DNA from: Turnera subulata
Taxonomy: Eukaryota > Streptophyta > Magnoliopsida > Malpighiales > Passifloraceae
NCBI GenBank assembly: GCA_028386065.3
Contig: JAKUCV010007113.1
Coordinates: forward strand, 23,302 to 87,301
Direction: 5' to 3'
Length of the DNA stretch: 64,000 nt
The notes under the pieces are model-generated. The model saw only the letters and a program-made list of their open reading frames with translations, did not search any database and was not told the origin of the DNA. Both the position numbers and the translations under genes were made by a program. Positions within the stretch are counted from its first letter, which is position 1. The number at the start of each line of letters is the position of its first letter. This document shows, piece by piece, positions 54,943 to 64,000 of this stretch.

Positions 54943-55957
54943 GGATTAAAGCGTTTTTTTCGTCCCTGTGCAAGGCCTCAAAGATGGATTTCATCCACGT
55001 GTAGGTTTTTGGCCTCTTTTCATCCCTCCGTTCGACCCGTTTGGTTCGTCCGGCCAGAATCCGGCGAAAATAGCTGACGTGGCATATTTTTTGGAGCCAC
55101 ATCAGATTTTTAGGTCCCACATGCCCGAAAAAACCCGAAACAAACCAGGATCCACCCAAGCAGTTCCGCCCACCTAAATAACCCGGAACCCAAAATATAA
55201 TTTTATTAATTTTAATTATACAAATAATTTAAATAATAAAATTAGCCTATTTATAAAATAATAAAAAATAATATATATTTTTTTATTTTATATCTAATAA
55301 AAAAATTATTTTAAAATAATAAAACATAATATACATCAAACTATTCAAATTTCATATTTTTTTATATTTTATATTTTATATTTAATAAAAAATTCACAAA
55401 ATAAAAAAATAAAAAAATAAAAATTTGAATGGTTTGATGTATATTATGTTTTATTATTTGAAAATAAAAATTTTTTATTTAGTGAAAATTTTTATTAAAT
55501 ATAAAATAAAACATATGTATAAAAATTATAAAATTTGAATGATTTGATGTATATTATGTTTTATTATTTTAAAATAAATATTTTTTGTTTTGTGATTTTT
55601 TTATCAAATATAAAATAAAAAATATATATTACTTTTTATTATTTTAGAAATAGGCTAATTTTATTATTCAAATTATTTGTATAATTAAAAATAATAAAAT
55701 TATATTTTGGGTTCTGGGTTATTTAGGTGGGCAGAACCGGTCGGGTGGATCCTGGTTTGGTTTTGGGTTTTTCCTGATATGTGGGACCCACAAATCTGAT
55801 GTGGTACCGAAAAATGTGCCACATCAGCGATTTTCGCCGGATTCTGGCCGGACGAACCAAACGGGTCGAACAGAGGGATGAAAAGAGGCCAAAAACCTAC
55901 ACGAGGATGAAATCCAACTTTGGTGCCTTACACAGGGACGAAAAAATGCTTTAATCC
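54943..55957. mobile_element. Foldback MITE of about 1 kb with long terminal inverted repeats
   Basis: The left arm begins GGATTAAAGCGTTTTTTTCG and the right arm ends with its inverse (CGAAAAAATGCTTTAATCC). The arms match over about 300 bp of GC-moderate sequence (54943-55200 against 55957-55690) and the match extends into AT-rich DNA, so nearly the whole element folds into a hairpin. The centre (about 55390-55410) is only A and T. Flanks are ATTATTA-rich on both sides, so the TSD length cannot be fixed (6-9 bp). It has no coding capacity. Long arms suggest a Mutator-like or foldback MITE; the superfamily is not certain. Confidence 0.88.
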
Positions 55958-56172
55958 ATTATTATTATTAATGTTCCTTCTTTAGATTAACGTCCAGATA
56001 TTTTGGGGAGTTTGTCCAACACATCATATTCATATGAGCCATATATGTAAAAAGATATCATTGAAATAACAGAAAGAGTGCCCCTTTTACTGAAACAAAA
56101 CACAACATAAACTTGCCCATTGGCTGATTAAACTCTCAACTAAGCACTCTGCAAAAGTCAACACACAAATCC
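55958..56172 (-). other. Tat-1 spacer after the G-patch-like region
   Basis: About 215 bp following the stop of the minus-strand ORF at 56173. No motif recognised. In a complete Tat element RT would follow here; it is absent. Confidence 0.5.
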
Positions 56173-57155
56173 TCAAGCGATCCCACCTTCGCCAAAGAGA
56201 TGCCTACAACCAAAGTCCTCGTCTTCGTCTATCCTCCTCTTTTCTTCGTCTTCTTCCTCCCTTATTTCTTCGGGATAACAGTCAAAGAATAGCTCAATTC
56301 CCGGTTTTCTGGTCTTCGTGATGCTACACATCCATGGTTCAGAGAAGCCGCAAAAGGGAAAGTCTTCTCCTTCCTTCATAAAAAATCCATTCAGTGTTTT
56401 GAAGTATGGAGTCATGGGAAAATCCCATTCCCGTTTGTTCTTGCAGGCTGCTACCTTAGCTTGGTTCTTCACCTTTTGCTCTTCTAACTCCGCCGGAGTT
56501 GGAACATATCCCAAACCAAAAGGAGGCACAGCATTCGAAATTACTGGGACCTCTAACACTCCTTGTTGCCTCCTTCCTAACCCCATAATAGGAAAATATT
56601 TCATCTTTCCCACAATGCTCATAATCGACGAATTGCCAAACGGGTCATTTCTTCTTCGATCCCACATAACGATTTGATATTCTTTTCAACCATTTCTCCT
56701 TTATTGGTGACTATCCCCCCTTTGTAAGGGAATCGCAACATCTGATGTAAGGTGGAGGCTATAGCTCGGGCTTGGTGCAACCATGGTCTTCCTATTAGAA
56801 AATTGAAACTCGATGCAATGTCGAGCACTTGGAACTCTACCAGAAAAGGGGCGGGCCCGATGGTGACTTCCAGCTTTATCATGCCCAACACTTCTCTTCT
56901 AGCATTGTCATATGCCCTAACCATAGTTCGGGAGGGTAAGAAATCCACAACTCCAAATCCTAAGGAACTCGCGGTTTTTAATCGACAGACATTCAGGGCG
57001 GATCCATTATCTATTAATACCAAGGGTATCTGACTTTCCTTTGCCTGAACGGTTATGTATAGGGCATCAATATGGGCTTCCCTACCGGAGCGGAGGTCTT
57101 TGTCCGAGAAGGATATCTGATTGTCAACTTCTACTGAAGCTATCATGTTGGCCAA
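56173..57155 (-). pseudogene. pol: Tat-1 aspartic protease and G-patch-like region
   Basis: The minus-strand frame 57155-56619 (178 aa) has the retropepsin site as VLIDNGSALNV, then FLVEFQVLDIASSFNFLIGRPWLH, the usual pattern of Tat/Ogre proteases. The overlapping frame 56667-56173 (164 aa) holds KMKYFPIMGLGRRQQGV and PPFGLGYVPTPAELEE, similar to the Gly-rich segment next to protease in Ogre elements, then an acidic C-terminus (EEIREEEDEEKRRIDEDED). The two frames differ, so a one-base change separates them near 56640. No RT motif follows. Confidence 0.78.
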
Positions 57156-57382
57156 TGCATCTGGTGCGGTATCATTGGGGATATGAGCCTTGCTTAAGGT
57201 TTGGAGTACCTTTTCTTGATGTGGGTGAGATCACATTAGTAAACCCTAGATAGAGATATTGGACTGAGTCTTCTTCAATTGTTTTATCACCATGTCTTCT
57301 TCAATTGTTTTATCACCATGTCTTCTTCAGGATCCGTTGTTTCTTCCGGTTCATCTAGGCGAAGGGGAACCCTTTTCGCCAC
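57156..57382 (-). other. Tat-1 gag-protease junction
   Basis: About 230 bp with no long frame. A 20-base-scale duplication of TCTTCTTCAATTGTTTTATC (57269 and 57294) is visible. The gap probably reflects small indels in an originally open gag-protease frame. Confidence 0.45.
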
Positions 57383-58015
57383 TCATCCCGATCTAGTGAT
57401 GACATCAACTTCCTCATCAGAGTCTTCATACCAACTCAGATCAAGCACAGAGTATGACAGCTCAGGCTCAGAGTCGACCTCCATCATATCGACCTCTCCG
57501 AGAAATGGAAGGGGATTTGACTTGGTATTCGGCCTTTTGGGCAGAATTATTTCATTCCTTTCTATTAAATCCTGGATCTCATGCCGAAGTCGAACGCAGT
57601 TGTCTGTAGCATGCCCAGCCGCCTGATGGAATCCGTAGAATTTATTAGGGTCCCCTCCACAGGGAAGACAAGATTTTGGTTCCAGGGGCTGCAGTAAATT
57701 CTTTTCCACACACTTCTGTAGCATCTTTCCTAAAGACATACGGAGGGGAGTAAACTCCCTTTTATTCGACTCAACCTGTAGTGGGGTCTGAATAGCGACA
57801 TGATTCACTTTAGCGTGCTTTTTTCCTGGGGGCGCATTGAAACTCCTTCTGGAGGTGTCCGTAGGCATCCTGATCTTTCCCAAGCTAATAGCATCTTCTA
57901 GTTGTATTCCTGACCCAATGAGTGCTTTAAAATTGGCATAATAATTGCCAACCATGCGATCATAGTAAATCGGCTGTACCAGACATGGAGCTATGTGGTT
58001 CTGGAGAAAAACCAA
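57383..58015 (-). pseudogene. gag: Tat-1 gag, C-terminal part
   Basis: The 210-aa minus-strand frame carries PIYYDRMVGNYYANFKALI, which in Tat Gag proteins lies in the capsid end, then a Pro/Lys-rich linker and YGFHQAAGHATDNCVRLRHEI, the modified zinc-knuckle-like segment of the lineage (first Cys replaced here by Tyr-Gly). It ends acidic (WYEDSDEEVDVITRSG). The N-terminal half of Gag is missing; sequence changes to SIRE-3 near 58018. Confidence 0.75.
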
Positions 58016-58107
58016 ACAATGCAGAACAAGGATCTACTTCTCATGGAAATGTGAGAGAACCCAGGGGACACTCAACAAAGGTTATACTTTGATACTTATC
58101 CAGAGGG

Positions 58108-59245
58108 GTGACTACCAGATCCTCATTGCACAATGTCAACTCTCATCTTGCATTCCTTTCACAAGTGGAACCTAAAAGTGCAAAAGAGGCCATTCTTGAT
58201 AAAAATTGGGTGATGGCGATGCAAGAAGAATTAAATCAGTTCAAGAGAAGTGACATTTGGGAACTTGTGCCTAGACCTGCTGAGCATCCAGTCATTGGAA
58301 CCGAATGGGTTTTCAGAAACAAACTTGATGAGACTGGAGTTGTGGTAAGAAATAAAGCAACGTTAGTTGCTCAAGGTTACAATAAAAAAGAAGGTATTGA
58401 TTATGATGAGACCTTTGCTCCTGTTGCTAAGTTAGAATCTATACGCATGCTACTTGCATTTACAACATATAGATCATTTAAACTTTATCAAATGGATGTT
58501 GAGAGTACATTCTTAAATGGACATATCCTAGAAGAGGTCTATGTAGAGCAACCACCTGGTTTTGAAAGTCATGACCATCCTGAGCATGTTTATAAGATTA
58601 AAAAGGCATTATATGGACTTAAACAAGCTCCTAGACCATGGTATGATAGATTAAGCTCTTATCTTGTGTCTAAAGGCTTCTCTAGAGGCAAAGTTGATTC
58701 AACATTGTTTGTTAGAACTAACAAAAGTGATGTTATTATTGTGCAAATCTATGTCGATGATATTTTGTTTGGAGCTACAAATGATTTGCTATGTAAGGAA
58801 TTTGAGAAGCTTATGCATAGTGAATTCGAAATGAGTATGTTGGGCGAGCTAAATTTCTTTCTGGGATTCCAAGTTAAGCAGCTTGATGGTGGTATTTTCA
58901 TTAACCAAGCTAAGTACACTCGGAAGTTGCTGAAGCGCTTTGGTTTGAGTGAAACCAAGCCTAGTGCCACCCTATGAGCACATCCACCAAACTTGATAAG
59001 GATGAACATGATAAGGATGTTAATATAAAAATGTACAGAGGCATGATAAGGAGTCTTCTTTATCTCACTACTACAAGACCTGACATTATGTTCAGTGTCT
59101 GCTTATGTGCAAGATTTCAATCATGTCCTTAAAAATCACAGTTAAAAGCTATCAAAAGCATATTCAAGTATCATAAGGGAACATCTTCACTTGGTTTATG
59201 GTATCCTAAAGTCAGCACTTTTGAGCTAACAAGTTATTCTAATGC
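58108..59245 (+). pseudogene. pol: SIRE-3 reverse transcriptase
   Basis: The frame 58108-58977 (289 aa) includes [64 protein letters not shown] and the catalytic YVDD at 58750-58761. The catalytic motifs are intact. An extra base near 58970 (SATL, then a stop) shifts the frame; the following 260 bp still encode the end of RT in other frames (MYRGMIRSLLYLTTTRPDIMFSVCL-like) with a stop near 59130. Confidence 0.88.
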
Positions 59246-59693
59246 AGATTTGGCAGGGTGCACATTAGATCGAAAAAGCACAAGTGGGACATGCCAATTA
59301 CTTGGACAGTCTCTTGTGTCTTGGTCAAGCAAGAAGCAAAATTCTGTTGCAACCTCAACCACTGAGGCTGAATATGTTGTAGCAGGAGCTTGTTGTGTAC
59401 ATGTCCTATGGATGAAACAAACCTTAAGTGATTATGGACTAACATTTAATTGTGTGCCAATCTATTGTGACAGCTCTAGTGCTATTAATTTGACGAAGAA
59501 TCTTGTACAACACTCTCAGACCAAGCACATTGAAGTAAGACATTATTTTATCCAAGACCATGTGTTGAAGAAGGATGTTGCAATTGAATTCGTGAAGACT
59601 GAAAATCAGCTTGCTGATATTTTTACAAAGCCACTCAAAGAGGATCAATTCACCAAGATCAGACTTGAACTTGGAATGTGTAACTTACCTTGA
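59246..59693 (+). pseudogene. pol: SIRE-3 RNase H
   Basis: The frame 59250-59693 has RKSTSGTCQLLGQSLVSWSS, TTEAEYVVAGACCVHVL, YCDSSSAINLTKN, TKHIEVRHYFIQDHV and NQLADIFTKPLKEDQF. It is the best-preserved RNase H end in the window with no internal break, and ends with a TGA. It is out of frame with the intact part of RT upstream. Confidence 0.87.
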
Positions 59694-60477
59694 CTCTTAC
59701 GCTTACTTGGTTTGTTACTTGGCTTTATGTTTGGTTTCCTACTTGGTTTAATACTTGGTCATTGAACAAACCATGCATCCTCTTATTATGTGCATACAAG
59801 ACCATATTAGTTTTATTGCATTCACTACACCTCATATACACACGCCCACATTGCATTCTGGCATATGAGGAAATATCTTGAGGCATTATGATCATCAGTT
59901 AAGGCAAAATGGAAGAATAGATAATCTTGGTCTCTGGAGAAACCAAATATTCTGCAGTCATTGTCCAATGGGCAAAAGCATCTCTTCAGACAGGAATTCA
60001 AGACCATATCAACAGGCGTTCCATCTTGCAAATAAGGCATATCTTGTCTAGGCAAAATTTTGAAATCAGAAGGACTCTGATGGATTCAAATGAAAATAAT
60101 TTGAATTCTGAGTGCCTAGAAAGGTGTCAGATTGTGGATAGAAGGTAATTTAGTTTTAGGGAAAAACCAAATGTCCAGCAGTTATTACCCAACGGACAAA
60201 AGCATCTTGGCAAGTTAGGGAAGCAAATCTGCGCAGTTTGGGAAAGTCAAAAGGAAGATATCTGGTGGGGTTAATCACAGATTCTTTATTGGTATAAGAT
60301 GAAGGTCAAAGAGGTCCAAAAGATTCAAAAAGTAGGGGACCACGGTGGTGCATACCCGAAAAAAGCTGAAAAGGTGGAGGAAAAATTAAATGCTTTTGAC
60401 CATTACTCCACCTGTGATTGTGAGGCTTGGACAACCACGGAGAAGAGCACTACTCCTGAAGGGACTTCCACATCCTC
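59694..60477 (+). other. SIRE-3 spacer with an internal duplication
   Basis: Noncoding stretch between pol and env-like ORFs. ACTTGGTTT recurs four or five times at 59705-59760. Two segments, 59937-59984 and 60161-60206, are imperfect direct repeats (GAAACCAAAT ... CAATGGGCAAAAGCATCT and the corresponding later copy). A 75-aa ORF at 60299 is not recognisable. Confidence 0.6.
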
Positions 60478-62346
60478 TTGCTCAAAACTCCTCAATCGGG
60501 TAACATTCTCCATTTTGATGTGTTGAATCCAGAACCTATCAGTTTCTGTCGACCTTTGCCAGCTGACCATGTGCAAACAAACCCTACTTCACATGCACCT
60601 GTTGACAAGCCTAGTGCTAGTATCTCTACCACACTCACAGAAGATACACCCATACTTACACCTAGTCTAGTCACATCCATGATTGACAGCTTTGTTAAGC
60701 ATATTGTAACTCCACCAGGTCATGATCCCAAGATATTTCGTGAAAAGAAAAGAGAAGAATTTGGGGATATGATTTTAGATTTCATCATCAAAGGCTATAC
60801 TCCTCCAGAAAGCCTCATTCGAACACTCTCTAAAGAAGAAGAAGAAGCCTACTACAAAGCATTGTGTGAAGGAACTGAACTGGAGGCAAATCAATTGGTG
60901 ATAAGACCAACTTAGTTTCTGATGTGGTTCCAGAGGTGGTTTCAACTGTGGTTTCTCCTACAAAAACCGTGCCACCACCTGAACAGACACACACTGTTGA
61001 TCTCAATTTTTCACAACCAAAGCAAGAAGAGAAAGAAGAAGGTCTTATGGCGACTGTGCTGAAAGTAAGCAAAGAAGCTGTTGCATCCACAATTGAGAAG
61101 AACCCTGTGGTTTTTAAGAAACCAACTGGGACGCCAAAGAAGACAATTGTCTTTGAATCAGTCACCACTATTGAGGCCACTGGACAGAAGAAAAGGAAGC
61201 GGCAATCAGCCACTCCTATGAAGAACACTGGTATTTCCATTCAGGAACCAACTGCTGAGGTGGTTTCAAAGAAACCAACCCCGAAACCGATGTCCAAGGC
61301 TGAAGGAAAAAGAAAGGTTGGTGAGCCCAAACCAGAACCAGAACCAGAGCCAGAAGATAGTTCAGAAAATGAATCAGAGTCAGATGATGGTGAATCTGAG
61401 GCAAATGTTTCTGTTGATTCAGAGGCTTCAAAGAAGAGGAAAAGAAGTGATGAATCTATCAATGACTAAGACTTTAAAGGTGACAATGACGATGAAGATG
61501 ACAATGAGGGCTCTGTTGATGACAATGATGATGGCAATAATGATGAGGAAGAAGATGATGATGACCAAGAAGATGATGAAGAAACTCCTGCCAAACCACC
61601 AAAGATGAAGGCCAAAACAGATCCTAAATCTGCTAAGAAGAAGCGCAAAGTTAAGACTTCTTCATTCTACTCATCACACACTGTGGTGATGGAAGACTTT
61701 GAGGAGCTTAGTGTGTCATAAATTCTGAAGAAGGTTAATCTTGGCTATATGGCAACTCTGCTCATGACATCATTAAAGTGCTTAAGCTCAAGCCAGAAAA
61801 GCTCAAGGTGGTCTATGATTATGAGCAGCATCACAAGGGGACTCCAACTAACACTAAAGCCAACAAGATTCTCTTTGGGTCATCTAATCGAAGAGGCAAG
61901 TACAGAACTCTGTCTCCTCAACATCGAGTTCTGATGTACATGCTCACTAGGGTGGTTTTACCCTGACCATACCATCGAACCACCATCAAACTCTATGATC
62001 AGTGGACTCTAGCCTGCATCCTGAAAAGGACCCCCATTTGTTATGGGACACTTATCCTGCACCATATGGCCACATGTAGGGTGCCATGCCCGAGAATTCT
62101 GTTCAAATTAGTTCTCAAACTCTGTCCAAAATGTGTATCAAGCCTGATGTAGAAGGTAAATTTGTTGTTGTAAAGAAGACAAAGGGCAAAACCTCTCAAA
62201 TGGATGATCTGATTATTCGGATGGATGCTATTGAAGGTACCTTGGAGGAAATCCAAGAGCAGATAAATGATCTAGAGGATAAAGCGATGGATTCTCTGGA
62301 CCATATTACTTCTCTTCCGGTTGAGTCTGATTCTGATGATGAGTGA
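60478..62346 (+). pseudogene. SIRE-3 env-like ORF region
   Basis: Several frames, broken by stops: 60478-60915 (145 aa), 60924-61469 (181 aa, Lys/Pro-rich then strongly acidic, PEPEPEPEDSSENESESDD), continuing after a TAA at 61467 with a long Asp/Glu run and then KSAKKKRKVKTSS (about 61631-61670), which resembles a classical nuclear localisation signal. Further on, KILFGSSNRRGKYRTLSPQHR (61867-61928) matches the SIRE-1 ORF at about 17387-17450, and 62086-62346 ends with a heptad-like coiled coil and the tail VESDSDDE. The order (acidic block, basic block, conserved domain, coiled coil) is shared with SIRE-1. No membrane segment is evident. Function unknown. Confidence 0.7.
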
Positions 62347-62910
62347 TGCACTCAACTGCCTGATGCCCATAGGACATGCATTTGCATTTTGTGTACTTCA
62401 TGGTTTCATGCATGATTCCTCATTTGGTTGTTATGTTGGTTTATTGCTAGTTCTTATGTTGGTTTTTATCATGGTTTGTTGTTGGGTTCTGAACTTTGTT
62501 AGGTTGATCCTCTCGGATCCTTGATTTTGTTATCTCATTGTTATCTTATCTTATGAATATTATTCTTATTCTCTTATTGCACTAATCTTGTCTGTTATTC
62601 TGCTCTTTACCCTTATTCTTTTTGTTGATGCCAAAAGGGGGAGAACAATTTGGATTTGATTTGATTATGAACTATAATCAAGTATTCTTGCTACGCTATA
62701 CTCTGTTAAATATTACTTGCAAGGTGATGTTATTCGCAGGGGGAGTATTTTGGTTAAGCAGACTAGCCAATGGTGCTTAAAGTACAAACATGTTTAATAT
62801 AGGGGGAGCAATAATTCAGAGGGAGTATGCTTACTTATTGTGATATCTTAACTAACCCTGGTTTTTACAGAAATCAACACAATATTTGTCATCATAAAAA
62901 AGGAGGAGAT
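62347..62910 (+). promoter_or_regulatory. SIRE-3 3' UTR with repeated polypurine tracts
   Basis: T-rich DNA with TATGTTGGTTT repeats (62430-62480), then purine tracts: CCAAAAGGGGGAGAAC (62631), CAGGGGGAGTA (62738), ATAGGGGGAGCA (62799), CAGAGGGAGTA (62817) and the terminal TCATCATAAAAAAGGAGGAGAT next to the LTR. The phrase TTTGTCATCATAAAAAA is identical to that before the SIRE-1 LTR. Confidence 0.82.
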
Positions 62911-64000
62911 TGATGACCTAAACATGAGCTTAATATGGATTATTAATGACTAATCATGTTTAGTGAATGTTAGAACCTATGTCTTCATGGTTCATTCATT
63001 ACAGGCTTTGATAATTGACAAACCAATTCAAGATCATGACAAAGAAGAAGCAAAAAGAAATGAAGCCAAACCAATCCTCAAAGCAAAAGAAACCAATCAA
63101 GAAGCAAAGTGATCAAGAATTCAAGTGAAGACATGATCACGAGTTAAAGTGCAAAAAGAGCAAGAGAAGTTAGGACCCTTTTGTACAAGGTAAAACACTC
63201 AACTTCTCTTAGGCATTGGCTCAAAATAAAACAAGTTTTACTCATGCATTTCAATAGCATCATTTCAATTATCAAATATGTTTTTAAGTAATGAACATCA
63301 ATGTTGAATTTCTGAACATCGATGTCCTGCCTTCAAAATGTTTTTCCAGAATAGGCAGTAAGGTTTGAACATCGATGTTGGAATGCCAAACATCGATGTT
63401 CACATGACTGTTGCAATCAAAAACTGCCCTACCCCAGCATAACATCGATGTCCTTATTTCAAACATCGATATTCTTCTTTCGAGCTCTCAAATTTGTTTT
63501 CCCGAGCCAAAATAACATCGATGTTATGATTTAAACATCGATGTTCCTACCTTTGAACAATTTTTCAAAAACGGCAGTATGCAAATAACATCGATGTTGG
63601 CATCCCAAACATTGATGTTCTTGGTTTCAATCATTTTTCCAAATGTTGGCAGAAGGCTAAAAACATCGATGTTGACTTCCCAAACATCGATGTTCTCATA
63701 ACCGTTGCATTTGAAAACACTTTTGCATAAGCAAAACATCGATGTTCTATTCCATAACATCGATGTTCTTCAAATGCTCAGCTTCAATCATTTCTCACAG
63801 AAGCAAAATAACATCGATGTTGGAATGAAAACATCGATGTTCTTCTCAGATCAGTTTTCATCTCATTTTCACAGAATCAAAATAACATCGGTGTTGGAAT
63901 GGAGAACATCGATGTTTTAGTTACCGTTAGCCCAAAATTCAAATTTAATGGGCAAAACATTGATGTTCAACCTTTAAACATCGATGTTTTAGCCGTTGAG
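62911..64000 (+). repeat. SIRE-3 3' LTR, first part
   Basis: Starts TGATGACCTA directly after the polypurine tract. The first roughly 380 bp are unique; from 63294 it becomes a tandem array of about 73.5-bp units with paired palindromes that runs to the window end. The LTR end is outside the window, so its length and TSD are unknown. Confidence 0.82.
63294..63988. repeat. Tandem array of ~73.5-bp units, each with two AACATCGATGTT palindromes
   Basis: Ten units start at 63294, 63368, 63441, 63514, 63587, 63662, 63735, 63810, 63884 and 63956 (spacing 72-75 bp). Each has a second 12-bp palindrome 20 or 21 bp after the first. Fourteen of the twenty copies are perfect AACATCGATGTT and the others differ at one base (AACATCAATGTT, AACATCGATGTC, AACATCGATATT, AACATTGATGTT, AACATCGGTGTT). 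DNA between the palindromes is less conserved. The array is cut by the window end. Confidence 0.93.

Larger units (their letters stand above)
50403..58018 (-). mobile_element. Tat-1: Ty3/gypsy Tat/Ogre-type element, minus strand, RT absent, 5' part missing
   Basis: On the minus strand: gag C-terminal part (58015-57383), protease (57155-56619), G-patch-like region (56667-56173), MITE (54943-55957), an ORF in the opposite sense (53344-54635), tandem repeats (52111-52620) and the 3' LTR (51829-50403). An antisense extra ORF and satellite-like repeats before the 3' LTR are known for the Tat lineage. The polypurine tract ACGAGGGGCATC (minus strand, 51830-51841) abuts the LTR. The 5' LTR and gag N-terminus are missing at the junction with SIRE-3. 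Confidence 0.78.
58019..64000 (+). mobile_element. SIRE-3: Ty1/copia Sirevirus-type element, left half missing
   Basis: A second, clearly diverged Sirevirus. It begins abruptly between integrase and RT (hinge, about 58019-58107), then RT, RNase H, spacer, env-like ORFs, a 3' UTR with repeated polypurine tracts, and the 3' LTR from 62911 to beyond the window end. RT and RNase H align well with SIRE-1, but the LTR starts TGATGACC rather than TGTGAAT and is otherwise different. Its 5' LTR, gag, protease and integrase are not in the window. Confidence 0.87.

Noticed and set aside
61318..61608. 96-aa Met/Lys-rich ORF
   Set aside because: It is the +1 frame of the Asp/Glu-rich env-like ORF (GATGAT repeats read as ATG); the acidic frame matches SIRE-1.
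63294..63988. Regularly spaced palindromes as a CRISPR array
   Set aside because: Repeats are 12-bp dyads in alternating short and long spacing within a plant LTR, spacers are similar to each other, and there are no cas genes.
1..64000. Host protein-coding genes, tRNA or rRNA genes
   Set aside because: All long frames carry retroelement motifs or lie inside LTRs; no tRNA cloverleaf with A and B boxes and no rRNA sequence was recognised. The tRNA-like strings at 25191, 33261 and 42492 are primer sites.

Overview
The window looks like intergenic DNA of a flowering plant, probably a eudicot with a repeat-rich genome; the species cannot be read from it. I found no intact host gene, tRNA or rRNA. 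Almost every base falls in LTR retrotransposons inserted into one another. Families are recognised from primer-binding sites, polypurine tracts, target-site duplications (TSDs) and Gag/Pol motifs. Names used below: SIRE-1/2/3 are Ty1/copia Sirevirus-type copies; Athila-A is a Ty3/gypsy Athila-type element; B1/B2/B3 are three forms of a second Athila-like family; Del-1 is a Del/Tekay-type non-autonomous element; Tat-1 is a Tat/Ogre-type element.

Layout. The oldest visible layer on the left is Athila-A on the minus strand: 5' LTR 33287-35131, tRNA-Asp primer site, gag, protease, RT-RNase H, and an ATHILA-type downstream ORF at 20034-21230. Its 3' end lies beyond base 1. It was split by SIRE-1 (457-19717, TSD CTCAT) and by B2 (21243-27262, minus strand, TSD TAGGG). 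SIRE-1 itself holds Del-1 (4305-12441, TSD GAAGG), with 3.3-kb LTRs and no coding core, and the solo LTR B3 (15788-17261, TSD CTTTG). To the right, 35132-36435 is unclassified. SIRE-2 starts at 36436 and holds B1 (41129-49165). SIRE-2 is cut at 50402 by the 3' LTR of the minus-strand element Tat-1 (50403 to about 58018), which carries a 38-bp satellite, an antisense ORF, a 1-kb foldback MITE and gag-protease. Tat-1 is joined abruptly to the middle of SIRE-3 (about 58019 to the window end), which ends in the start of its 3' LTR.

All coding regions are broken or trimmed, mostly by single C-to-T or G-to-A stops and small indels that differ between copies, as expected for methylated, silenced elements. 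Several copies lack pol parts: Athila-A has no integrase, B1 has lost RT to integrase core in frame, B2 and Del-1 have no coding core, and Tat-1 has no RT.

The most unusual signal is that four of the families carry their own short palindrome in many copies. SIRE-3's LTR has ten approximately 73.5-bp repeats, each with two AACATCGATGTT dyads 20-21 bp apart. Tat-1 has 24-bp ATGACCGCC/GGCGGTCAT dyads every 30-32 bp in two separate blocks. The B family has ACAGGCT(C/G)AGCCTGT scattered through LTR, gag and UTR in different reading frames. Del-1 has a GGGCTTTAGGCCC cluster. Spacings near whole helical turns suggest protein-binding arrays rather than chance.
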